Source: Thalassomonas viridans (lineage in GTDB: Bacteria > Pseudomonadota > Gammaproteobacteria > Enterobacterales > Alteromonadaceae). From it: a DNA stretch of 64,000 bases. The stretch lies in NCBI RefSeq assembly GCF_000948985.2, contig NZ_CP059733.1, positions 1,426,001 through 1,490,000 of the forward strand, read 5' to 3'. The translations under genes and the position numbers were made by a program. Under the pieces are notes generated by a model, which ran no database searches, was not told the DNA's origin, and worked only from the letters and a program-made list of their open reading frames with translations. Below are positions 35,961 to 43,723 of this stretch, one piece after another (positions within the stretch are counted from its first letter, which is position 1; every line of letters begins with the position of its first letter).

Positions 35961-37325
35961 ATGATCATTAACCGATATTTACTCGCTTTTTCCATGCTGT
36001 CCCTGCTTTTGGGTTGCGGTAGTTCCGACTCAGACGATGAAGATAAAACCCCGGCCGAGCCGGTAGAGCAAACCTTTACCCTGACTTCGGTTATCACCAA
36101 CAAGTGCGCAAAGGAGTCTGCCTTTACCCAGGTGGAGTTATTGCTGCAGGACGATAACTGGCAATTGCTGCAAAAATATCTGCCGGATGAAAGCGGCGAG
36201 ATCAGTTTCACCACCACAGACACGAATATCAACTATACCCTGGTGGCGAAAAACCAGCAGGGGGATGAACAGGCGGGGCTGGATATTGTCAGCTTCTACC
36301 AGGCGGACAGCTCAGTGGCGGCAAAATACTACGGCCGTTACGATCAGCAGTTGGATAACAGCAGCTGCGAATGTGTGACCCAGGATGTGGAGTTAAGGCA
36401 CAGGTCTTTTACCACCCGGACCTGGGTTGCCAGCTCTTTGCCTTTTTCCGATTTTGAAGCGCAGGACGAGCAAACTACCCTGTACCGGGACGTTGAAGCT
36501 TGCCGCATCATCGGAGAAAGCTGGCCGGTGCAGTCGTTTATGGTGCTGGGTACGGACAATGCCGGGGATGCCATAGGGGCGGCGGATATCCATGATAATT
36601 TCGATGCCAACGAAGCCCGGCTATGGGCCTTTTCTGCGGTGGAGGTTGCCGATGAAATCATGCTTGAAGACGAGCAGCATGCGATGAGCTCGGCGCAAAT
36701 TATCCAGGGCCGCAGGCATTTTCCGCTGGCGGTGGCACAAAACGATGCCAGCCTGATTTTATTCAACAGCCATTTGTACAGCAGCGAAGCGGATTATATT
36801 ACCCGTACCAATACCGTTTACCAGCAGACGGATACCTTTTTCGGTACTACCTTAACTCAAGGCAGCCACCAGATAATTTCCAGCGATTACAGTCAGTCGT
36901 TCGAGGTGGAAGTTTCCGACAATAAACCCGATGTCGACGATGAAAATTTTTCCGAGCTGGGCAATGACGGCAGTTACGATTACAGCGGTGCGGGCGATTA
37001 TCCGCTGGCGGTGATCACTTACACTTATGCCGCCTACGATACTGATACCGGATTGTTTCCGGTCAAATGGACCAGTTATGGTCCGGATGAAGGGGTTCTG
37101 CCCAGTTCCGTGCCCTTGTCCGGTTATGAAGACGTTATCAATGACGATACCGATGTCCAGAGTACCGATATCGAACTGGTGCGCAGCATGAGCAGTTCCG
37201 ATTATTCAGATTATATTCGTTACTATCAGCAGGCAAAACAGCAGGAAACTGAGAGCCAGAAAACGGATAACAGTGATTTTGTCCGGGATCTGAAAACCCT
37301 GCATTTGCAGATAAATTTGAACTAA
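35961..37325 (+). CDS. large lipoprotein of unknown function
   Basis: The start at 35961 gives a clean lipoprotein signal (MIINRYLLAFSMLSLLLGC, Cys at ~19) followed by an acidic linker (GSSDSDDEDKTPAEP). The 454-residue body is acidic and rich in Asp, Ser and Tyr; CECVTQDVELRH and an early CAKES hold the few Cys. No family is recognised. A reading from 35862 would hide the signal. It ends at a hairpin terminator. Confidence 0.75.
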   Translation: MIINRYLLAFSMLSLLLGCGSSDSDDEDKTPAEPVEQTFTLTSVITNKCAKESAFTQVELLLQDDNWQLLQKYLPDESGEISFTTTDTNINYTLVAKNQQGDEQAGLDIVSFYQADSSVAAKYYGRYDQQLDNSSCECVTQDVELRHRSFTTRTWVASSLPFSDFEAQDEQTTLYRDVEACRIIGESWPVQSFMVLGTDNAGDAIGAADIHDNFDANEARLWAFSAVEVADEIMLEDEQHAMSSAQIIQGRRHFPLAVAQNDASLILFNSHLYSSEADYITRTNTVYQQTDTFFGTTLTQGSHQIISSDYSQSFEVEVSDNKPDVDDENFSELGNDGSYDYSGAGDYPLAVITYTYAAYDTDTGLFPVKWTSYGPDEGVLPSSVPLSGYEDVINDDTDVQSTDIELVRSMSSSDYSDYIRYYQQAKQQETESQKTDNSDFVRDLKTLHLQINLN

Positions 37326-37372
37326 CCCCCGAAGCAAACCTTAATCATCAAGGTTTATTTCATAGCAAACAT

Positions 37373-37393
37373 AAAGCCCGCACAGCGGGCTTT
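37373..37393. terminator. intrinsic terminator shared by convergent genes
   Basis: AAAGCCCGC (37373-37381) and GCGGGCTTT (37385-37393) form a 9-bp stem with an ACA loop, between the lipoprotein gene and btuB. The T-run is short on the plus side. Confidence 0.8.
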
Positions 37394-37457
37394 ATTATGT
37401 ATGCCGCGATCGCAGGGATGCGAAAGAGCGGCATGTCTGATTTTACCGGCTTAAGGA

Positions 37458-39302
37458 TTAAAAACGATAATCCAGGTTCAGGCTGTAACCCCGCTCCGCT
37501 CCCGGGTAGAACAGGGAGGTTTCATAACTTTTATCCGTCAGGTTATCCACTTTGGCACTGAGCTTAAATTGCTCGGTGAGCTGGTAATTGATCACCAGAT
37601 TAACCAGGGTATAGCTGCCCAAGTGCTGGTTATGTGAGGCATCGTTATAACGGCTGCCCTGGTGGTTGATATCCACAGCGGCATCCCAGTTGTTGCCCTG
37701 GTAGTGGATGCTGTAGTTGGCGCTAAAGTAAGGACGGCGCGCCAGCTGCAAACCTGTCTTGTCATTTTCGGCATCGGTATGGCTTAAGGTCAGGCTGTTG
37801 CTGGTGCCGAACAAGTCTGCGCTCAGGGTTGCCTCTATGCCTTTAATGTCTGCCTGGTCGATATTGGCGGGTGACCAGACACTGAAGGGATCATTCGGAT
37901 CTATGGGGGCCCATTCGATCAGGTCGTCATAGTCGGTGTGGTAAAGGGAGACTTCCGCGCTGTAGCCGTCTTCCTGGTAACGGACCAAGAGTTCGGTGTT
38001 GTCGGCGGTTTCCGAGGTCAGATCTTCATTGCCGCCAAAGGGGTGGTAGAGATCATTGAAAGTCGGCGCCTTAAAGGCGGTGCTGTGGGTAACGGCCACC
38101 AGCAGGTTGTCGTTTACCTGGTAACCGGCGCCCAGCTGATAGGTGGTTTCGCTGTTAATGCGCTCTACCTTGTCACGGCGCAACGAGGCTTCCAGTTTGA
38201 GCCGGTCCAGCTGGTGGCGGCCGGTCAGGTAGAAGGCCCGGGTTTTACGTTTGTCTTTGGCGTACTGGCTGCTGGCGGAGCTATTGATGTCTTCCTTGTA
38301 CCAGTCGGCGCCCGCCACCAGCTCGCTTGCCTCTCCCAGGGGGATTTGTATCAAACCGGAAAGCTGATCGCGCCGGGTTTCCAGCAAGCCCGGCGTGGTG
38401 TTATTGCCGGAAGTGATGTCCCTGTCCCTGGAGTTGGCATAACTGAGCTGCAAGTTGCTGTTTTCCAGCTGGAAGTGGTTACGCAGCAGGATGTGGTGGT
38501 TCTTGAACTCGCTTTCATCCCCCTGGCTGCTGTCAAACTCGACATCGCCCTGTTCCAGCTGGCTGCTAAATTCCAGCTGATAAGTGTTGGTGAACCGGCT
38601 GGTGCCGCGGATGGCGACAGATTCCAGCTCATAACCGTCTTCGTCCGGCTGCTCCACTTCCCACGGGTTGTTGGGGTTGGCGCGGTTGACATCATAACCG
38701 TCGGAAGATTCCTTTGAGGCACTTAAGGTATAGTTGTGCTCGCTGTTGCCAAAACCTATGGCGCCGTAGGCCTGCCAGGTGTTGTCACTGCCGTATAGGC
38801 TGCCGATTTGTCCTTCGCCGCTGGCAAAATCCCGGGTGAAGATCTGTACCACACCGCCGATGGCATCTGAACCCCATTGGGCCGCGCGTGGCCCGCGTAC
38901 CACTTCTATCCGCTCGATTAACGGCAGGGACAGTGAAGCCAGGCTTTTTATCCCTAAGGTGGCAGAGCCGACCCGGACGCCGTTAATAAGGATGAGCACA
39001 TGATCGCTGTTGGCGCCGCGGACAAAGACCGAACTGTTGTTGGCCTTGGTGCCCTGGTTGACGACATTGATGCCGGCGAGGCGGTTGAGCAGGTCGCCGA
39101 CGGATAACGGCTGGATTTCTTCGATGGCGTCGCGGTCAAAAACATCGACGGCGGCGAGTACGTCAAACTTGTTTTCCAGGGTCCGGTTGGCGGTAACCAC
39201 CAGGGTTTCGTCGATTTGGGTTTCACCTGCTTCAGGGGCGGCAAAAGCCAGGGAAGAAGTTAAAGCGCTGGTCACGCTCAGTGCGAGTAGGGTTTTTTTC
39301 AT
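37458..39302 (-). CDS. btuB: vitamin B12 TonB-dependent outer-membrane receptor
   Basis: The 614-residue product has exactly the usual BtuB length. It has a signal peptide (MKKTLLALSVTSALTSSLAFA), a TonB-box region (DETLVVTA), a plug at ~40-150 (LLNRLAGINVVNQGTKANNSSVFVRGANSDHVLILINGVRVG) and a barrel ending in YRF. The B12 assignment rests on this similarity and on the cobalamin riboswitch just upstream. It imports cobalamin across the outer membrane and hands it to BtuF. The start is preceded by GAGGAAA behind an AAGCAC/GTGCTT hairpin that may mask the site when B12 is bound. Confidence 0.96.
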   Translation of the reverse strand: MKKTLLALSVTSALTSSLAFAAPEAGETQIDETLVVTANRTLENKFDVLAAVDVFDRDAIEEIQPLSVGDLLNRLAGINVVNQGTKANNSSVFVRGANSDHVLILINGVRVGSATLGIKSLASLSLPLIERIEVVRGPRAAQWGSDAIGGVVQIFTRDFASGEGQIGSLYGSDNTWQAYGAIGFGNSEHNYTLSASKESSDGYDVNRANPNNPWEVEQPDEDGYELESVAIRGTSRFTNTYQLEFSSQLEQGDVEFDSSQGDESEFKNHHILLRNHFQLENSNLQLSYANSRDRDITSGNNTTPGLLETRRDQLSGLIQIPLGEASELVAGADWYKEDINSSASSQYAKDKRKTRAFYLTGRHQLDRLKLEASLRRDKVERINSETTYQLGAGYQVNDNLLVAVTHSTAFKAPTFNDLYHPFGGNEDLTSETADNTELLVRYQEDGYSAEVSLYHTDYDDLIEWAPIDPNDPFSVWSPANIDQADIKGIEATLSADLFGTSNSLTLSHTDAENDKTGLQLARRPYFSANYSIHYQGNNWDAAVDINHQGSRYNDASHNQHLGSYTLVNLVINYQLTEQFKLSAKVDNLTDKSYETSLFYPGAERGYSLNLDYRF

Positions 39303-39344
39303 ATTTTCCTCAATTAAGCACCCACCGTGCTTGATGTGATTAAC

Positions 39345-39545
39345 AATAACAGGCCGGTCTCCGGACTTATCGCTTTGCCGTAAAACATTAGCCGTTTAAC
39401 GTCTGTTGTTTTACGGCAAAGCAAATTACCGTTGCGGGGGCAGTACGGGCCTTTCACCCGTTTCCCGTTTCACTGCGGCTAAGCCAGCCAACCGGTTAAA
39501 ACCAGCGGCGGCCTAGCAACAACACCTGTTATTTATGTGATGCCC
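39345..39545 (-). promoter_or_regulatory. cobalamin (AdoCbl) riboswitch controlling btuB
   Basis: On the minus strand the conserved elements appear in order: a GCCGCAGTGAAACGGGAA-type core with GGTG, then CTGCCCCCGCAACGGTAA (the CCCGCAAC-type junction) and the 3' GTCCGGAGACCGGCC motif. It ends ~42 bases before the btuB start. Edges are approximate. Confidence 0.93.
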
Positions 39546-39585
39546 GGTTTTGCTGTTCACTTTGCCGGGCGGTTAAAGTTTTTAT

Positions 39586-40485
39586 TTAAATGCCGGACAG
39601 ATAGGAGCGGCGCACCTTGTCTATGTCCGAGCACAATTTATCCAGGGCCTGCAGGCTGCGCCGGGTCATGCGGTGCAGGGCGTCGGCGTCCGGGGTAAGA
39701 ATATTGTTTTCTTTTACCGCCTGTATGGTCGGCCAGTCGCGCCAGTTAAAGCCTTCCCTGTCTTTCTGGTTTTGAGACAGCGGCTGGATAATAAGCTGGA
39801 TTTGGGTTTTCAATACCTGTTCGATATTCACCTGGGGATAGGGGCTGCTGACCTGTTCAAAGGGGTTTTTAGCGCCGCAGATATTCAGGTGCTGCTGCGG
39901 CCAGCTGCCCTTGGCTACCGTGGTTAAAGGGCGCGACCATAATTCGTAAAAGGCGGTAACGCTTTGTTTGTCCCGGTAGCTTTCTTTGATCTTTTCAAGC
40001 TGCTTGAGGAAGTCGTCCGCTACCTGTTGTCCCTGCTCGCTGTGGCCGGATAAATCGGCGAAGCGGCGCAGCTCTTTGGCAATATCGCTGAAGGTTTTCG
40101 GCTCGGAATACACTATTTCAAAGCCCAGCTGCCTTAACCGGGCCAGGTCATCGCTGGGGTTGCCGCTTTTCCAGGCGATAATGAGATCCGGTTGCAGGGT
40201 TATGACTTTTTCCAGCTGCAGGCGCACATAGTTGCCTATGCTGGGGATGTCTTTCGCCTGCTCGGGATAGTCGGCAAAGTCTGTGGTGCCTATGATCTGC
40301 CCGCCGGCGCCGACATCATAAAGCATTTCCACTATATGGGGGGCGAGGGCGATGATTCTCGGCAGGCCGGTATTCTCCCGGGGGCCTTCCTGCGGTCTGG
40401 CGGTTGCAGAGACCGCCGTCAACAGAGCGGCTGCCAGGGTGATAACCAGAGAGGCTTTTCTTATCAAAATGCCGTACCACTTCAT
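39586..40485 (-). CDS. btuF: periplasmic vitamin B12-binding protein
   Basis: The 299-residue product has a signal peptide at its start (ILIRKASLVITLAAALLTAVSA) and the helical-backbone binding-protein layout: RIIALAPHIVEMLYDVGAGGQIIGTTDFADYPEQA, then LQPDLIIAWKSGNP and a closing domain. It delivers cobalamin to BtuCD. Its start codon touches the stop of btuR (1-base overlap), making it the last gene of the btuD-btuC-btuR-btuF run. Confidence 0.93.
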   Translation of the reverse strand: MKWYGILIRKASLVITLAAALLTAVSATARPQEGPRENTGLPRIIALAPHIVEMLYDVGAGGQIIGTTDFADYPEQAKDIPSIGNYVRLQLEKVITLQPDLIIAWKSGNPSDDLARLRQLGFEIVYSEPKTFSDIAKELRRFADLSGHSEQGQQVADDFLKQLEKIKESYRDKQSVTAFYELWSRPLTTVAKGSWPQQHLNICGAKNPFEQVSSPYPQVNIEQVLKTQIQLIIQPLSQNQKDREGFNWRDWPTIQAVKENNILTPDADALHRMTRRSLQALDKLCSDIDKVRRSYLSGI

Positions 40486-41090
40486 TACCAGTCGATTCCT
40501 TTTTGTGCTTTTACTCCGGCGTCAAAGGCGTGTTTTACCGGGCGTACTTCGCTGACGGTATCCGCCAGATCTATCAGTGCCCGGTGGCAGGCGCGGCCGG
40601 TGACTATGACATGCTGCATTTTCGGACGGTTTTCTATGGCCTGGATCACTTCATCCAGATCCAGGTATTTATAGGTGAGCATATAGGTGAGTTCATCCAG
40701 CAACACCAGGTCGATATGGGGATCGTTGAGCAGGCGTTTGCTTTCCTGCCATACCTTGTTGGCGGCGGCGATATCGCTGGCCTTGTCCTGGGTGTTCCAG
40801 GTAAAGCCGGTGCCCATAACGTGAAACTCGACGCCGGCATTAGCCAGCAATTCCCGCTCGCCGCAGGCCCAGCTGCCCTTGATATATTGCACCACGGCGG
40901 CATTTAAGCCATGACCCACGGCGCGGGCAACCGTACCGAAACCTGAGGTGGACTTGCCCTTGCCGTTGCCGGTGATGACGATAAACAGTCCCTTTTCCTG
41001 CTGGGCGTTTTCGATTTTCGCATCCACCTTTTCTTTGGTGCGCTGCATCCTTTGCTTATGCTGTTGCTCTTTATCTTTTTCGTTCGCCAT
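40485..41090 (-). CDS. btuR: cob(I)alamin adenosyltransferase (CobA/CobO/BtuR type)
   Basis: The 201-residue enzyme has the P-loop GNGKGKST near residue 42, an ARAVGHGLNAAVVQYIKG block, LVLLDELTYMLTYKYLDLDEV and VIVTGRACHRALIDLADTVSEV, all standard for the family. It adds the adenosyl group to corrinoids in the cytoplasm. A charged helical N-terminus (EKDKEQQHKQRMQRTKEK) is usual. It lies between btuC and btuF, so imported cobalamin is adenosylated by the same transcript's product. Confidence 0.96.
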   Translation of the reverse strand: MANEKDKEQQHKQRMQRTKEKVDAKIENAQQEKGLFIVITGNGKGKSTSGFGTVARAVGHGLNAAVVQYIKGSWACGERELLANAGVEFHVMGTGFTWNTQDKASDIAAANKVWQESKRLLNDPHIDLVLLDELTYMLTYKYLDLDEVIQAIENRPKMQHVIVTGRACHRALIDLADTVSEVRPVKHAFDAGVKAQKGIDW

Positions 41091-41141
41091 AATGTTTTCC
41101 TGATGCTCAATAACCTTGTTAGTAACTATGGGCCATTTTGG

Positions 41142-42125
41142 TTAATTTTTTCGGGTCCGGTACATGATTAATAAAAAGAAAATACTGCCGGTGGCGGAAG
41201 TAATTATACCTATCGGGATCTCGGCATTTTCCAGCGCGGTGCGGGCAATAACATCCACCCAGAGAATAAAGCTGCCGCCGACGAGCATAGACCCTAAAAT
41301 CAAGGGGATAGTGGTGACTCCAAGCAGCTGCCGGACGATATGGGGGATCATCAAGCCGACAAAACCTATGCCGCCGCAATAGGCCACTATGGTGGCGGTC
41401 AGGGCGGCGCACAGGGCCAGCATCATTAATCTGAGTTTGTCGGCATCCACCCCTAAGCTGGCGGCGCTTTCATCACCGAGCAGCAGGGCATCGATATGGC
41501 GGTGAAAACCGAGAATGACCACCAGGGCAAACACCAGCACCGCTGCTATCACATAAAAGTTTGCCAGCTCGACCCGGGCCAGGCTGCCCATCAGCCAGAA
41601 CAGCACCCGGTTGGTGGCAAAGGGCTCCCCCAGGTACAGCAGGAACTGGCTGATGGCCGACAGCATAAAAGACACCGCCACTCCCGCCAGCAACAGTTGC
41701 TCCATGCGCTGCAAGGCTTTGGCGATCAGCACGACTATCATCACGGCAAACAAAGCGCCGAGAAAAGCCGCCAGCGGCAGTGCCAAAGTCAGCAGATTGG
41801 CCAGGGTAATGCTGGCTATGGTAGCCCCCAGGCCCGCGCCGGAAACTATGCCGAACAGGTAAGGGTCCGCCAGCGGGTTGCGGGTGGTGTTTTGTAAAAT
41901 CGCCCCGGCAATGGCCAGCCCCATACCGGCAACCAGGCCCACCAGGATGCGGGGCACCCGTACCTGATAGACCACCATATCGATAACCGGGGTCGGGCAG
42001 GTGGCGGTAAAGCAAGTCAGCAGCTGCTGTGGGCTGATATCCACCGGGCCGAAGGTGAGGGCGGCGGCTATGCTGAGCAGGCACAATAGCCCGAGTAAGG
42101 CGAGTTTTAACTGTACCCGGCTCAT
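41142..42125 (-). CDS. btuC: vitamin B12 ABC transporter permease
   Basis: A 327-residue FecCD-type permease with ten predicted spans; blocks YQVRVPRILVGLVAGMGLAIAGAILQ, TRNPLADPYLFGIVSGAGLGA, LLLGDESAASLGVDAD (cytoplasmic coupling region) and GGIGFVGLMIPHIVRQLLG. It overlaps the btuD start region by 4 bases. In length and motifs it equals E. coli BtuC. A 51-bp gap separates it from btuR. Confidence 0.95.
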   Translation of the reverse strand: MSRVQLKLALLGLLCLLSIAAALTFGPVDISPQQLLTCFTATCPTPVIDMVVYQVRVPRILVGLVAGMGLAIAGAILQNTTRNPLADPYLFGIVSGAGLGATIASITLANLLTLALPLAAFLGALFAVMIVVLIAKALQRMEQLLLAGVAVSFMLSAISQFLLYLGEPFATNRVLFWLMGSLARVELANFYVIAAVLVFALVVILGFHRHIDALLLGDESAASLGVDADKLRLMMLALCAALTATIVAYCGGIGFVGLMIPHIVRQLLGVTTIPLILGSMLVGGSFILWVDVIARTALENAEIPIGIITSATGSIFFLLIMYRTRKN

Positions 42126-42925
42126 GCTCTGCCTTCCCCGGCATCTTGCCCGCGGCGGGGCAGGTGGAAATAAACCCGGATTTTTCCTGTGAGCGGATCC
42201 GTATCCTGCTGGCAGGGCAGGCGGAAAACTTTGCTTAACCGGCTACTGCTGAGAACGTTTTCCGGAGCGCCGTCGGCGATTAATTGTCCTTGATCAAGCA
42301 GCAGCAAGCGCCGGCAATATTGTGCGGCCAGGTTTAAGTCGTGCACTGTCATGATCACTGTGATCTTTAAGCCCTGCAGCAGGGCTAAAATCTGGTGCTG
42401 GTAATACACATCCAGGTGATTGGTGGGTTCATCCAGAACCAGGATTTCCGCCTTTTGTACCAAAGCCCGGGCGATCAGCACCCGCTGCTGTTCGCCGCCG
42501 GATAAGATATGGAAACTGTCATGACGTTTGTCCGCCAGGCCGACTTTGTCCAGCGCTAGTTCTATCTGGTGTTTGTCAAAATCATTATCCAGGGAAAACA
42601 GGTTTTTATGGGGGAGTAACCCCATGCGCACGATATCAAACACCGAAAGGTTAAACACGGGCGCCGCTTTTTGTGCGACCAGGGCAAAAGATTTCGCCAG
42701 TTCGCGCGGCGAATAGCCGGTGATGTTTTTGCCTTTAAAGCGCACCGAGCCGGTAAAGGCTTTTTGCTGGTTGAGCAGGCAGTTGAGCAAACTGGTTTTA
42801 CCGGCGCCGTTGGGACCGATTATGCCCAGGATTTCTCCTTTGTTCAGCTCGAAAGAGATATCCTTGAGGATGTGCTTATCGCCGGCGCTCCAGTTAAGTT
42901 TATCCAGCTTGATCAGGGCCGGCAT
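42122..42925 (-). CDS. btuD: vitamin B12 ABC transporter ATPase
   Basis: A 267-residue ABC ATPase: Walker A GPNGAGKTS, signature LSGGEQQRV, Walker B ILVLDEPTNHLD and the switch His (TVHDL). First gene of the operon. It starts 161 bp (excluding a MITE insertion) downstream of the second cobalamin riboswitch, which should control the whole run. Confidence 0.95.
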   Translation of the reverse strand: MPALIKLDKLNWSAGDKHILKDISFELNKGEILGIIGPNGAGKTSLLNCLLNQQKAFTGSVRFKGKNITGYSPRELAKSFALVAQKAAPVFNLSVFDIVRMGLLPHKNLFSLDNDFDKHQIELALDKVGLADKRHDSFHILSGGEQQRVLIARALVQKAEILVLDEPTNHLDVYYQHQILALLQGLKITVIMTVHDLNLAAQYCRRLLLLDQGQLIADGAPENVLSSSRLSKVFRLPCQQDTDPLTGKIRVYFHLPRRGQDAGEGRA

Positions 42926-43086
42926 TAGTTTGCACCTGCTGCTGTTATCTGGATTGTCTGGCTTAACATGTTACCGCCCCGGCCTTAAGTTGATGGTTTA
43001 AAACTGGCGGGTGCAGAAAATGAGTTAAATCCCACTGAAAAGTCAATGAATTGTCACCCAAGGCGTATGCCCGCACCTTTAGCTTA

Positions 43087-43341
43087 TACCAAACGAAATA
43101 ATGAATCGCTCACCTTCAATGGTCTAAACAGTCAACTTCTTCGTTGCGCTCAATCCCAATAGCTGGCTATTGCCCGGCAAACTGCTCCTGCGTTGCCCTA
43201 ATAGCCAACATCCATGTTGGGATCAATCACGCGCCTCGCCTGCATGGATGCAGGTGCTTAGCTTTAGTCAGGAACAATAAAGCTGTGAACCTGGCTGTTT
43301 ATCCTCATTGAATCTTGAGTGATTCTTTATTACGTTTGGTA
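43087..43341 (+). mobile_element. MITE-like element, family A, copy 2, inserted between riboswitch and btuD
   Basis: A 255-bp element with the same ends as the copy at 5343 (TACCAAACGAAATAATGAA and the complement of TTCTTTATTACGTTTGGTA). It is flanked by TTA on both sides (43084-43086, 43342-43344), a 3-bp duplication. It carries about 100 extra internal bases (around 43170-43300) absent from copy 1. It ends a few bases from the riboswitch 3' motif. Strand is arbitrary. Confidence 0.85.
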
Positions 43342-43344
43342 TTA

Positions 43345-43530
43345 TATGTTTTTGATGGCAGGTCTCCTGGCTTTAGGGATAACCCGATAACACCCTTCCC
43401 GGCATATGCCAGTGGCTCGTGTTATCAGCCCTGTTTACAGTTGCGGGTACAGCCGCGGATTATTGCCTTAGACTAAGTCGCTCAAATGCTTAAGGCAGGC
43501 ACCACGTTCCCTATTAAGTTAACTTTATGC
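43345..43530 (-). promoter_or_regulatory. cobalamin (AdoCbl) riboswitch controlling btuD-btuC-btuR-btuF
   Basis: Minus-strand order: GGGAACGTGGTGCCTGCC, then GGCTGTACCCGCAACTGTAA, a GCCACTGG element, and the 3' AGCCAGGAGACCTGCC box. These are the hallmark cobalamin riboswitch boxes. Orientation points at btuD. The MITE (43087-43341) sits between the 3' box and the operon, so any expression platform just after the aptamer may be altered. Confidence 0.93.
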
Positions 43531-43655
43531 CGCTTTTTCTTACTGAAATAAAAAGTGGAAAAACGCAGAAGCATAAAGAAAACACCATCTTAAGGCGGCA
43601 AGTGTACTGGTTATTTTTATGCTTGGCAAGCTTTAGCGGTTTAGATGGCTAAATG

Positions 43656-43689
43656 AAAAGAATCCGTCAGCCGGGGCTAACGGATTCTT
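43656..43689 (-). terminator. intrinsic terminator of the RND operon
   Basis: AAGAATCCGT (43658-43667) pairs with ACGGATTCTT (43680-43689); on the minus strand it is followed by TTTTCAT. It lies 34 bp after the RND stop. Confidence 0.8.
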
Positions 43690-43723
43690 AAGGGAGGAAG
43701 TTTACCTGTTACTTTACCGGTTA

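Noticed and set aside
37938..38717. 259-codon plus-strand frame opposite btuB
   Set aside because: It is antisense to conserved BtuB sequence, with Val/Gly-rich product and no ribosome site; a shadow frame.
43240..43300. Similarity of the TGCATGGATGCAGG stretch in MITE copy A2 to 49108-49135
   Set aside because: Only ~14 bases match and the flanks differ; too short to call a repeat.
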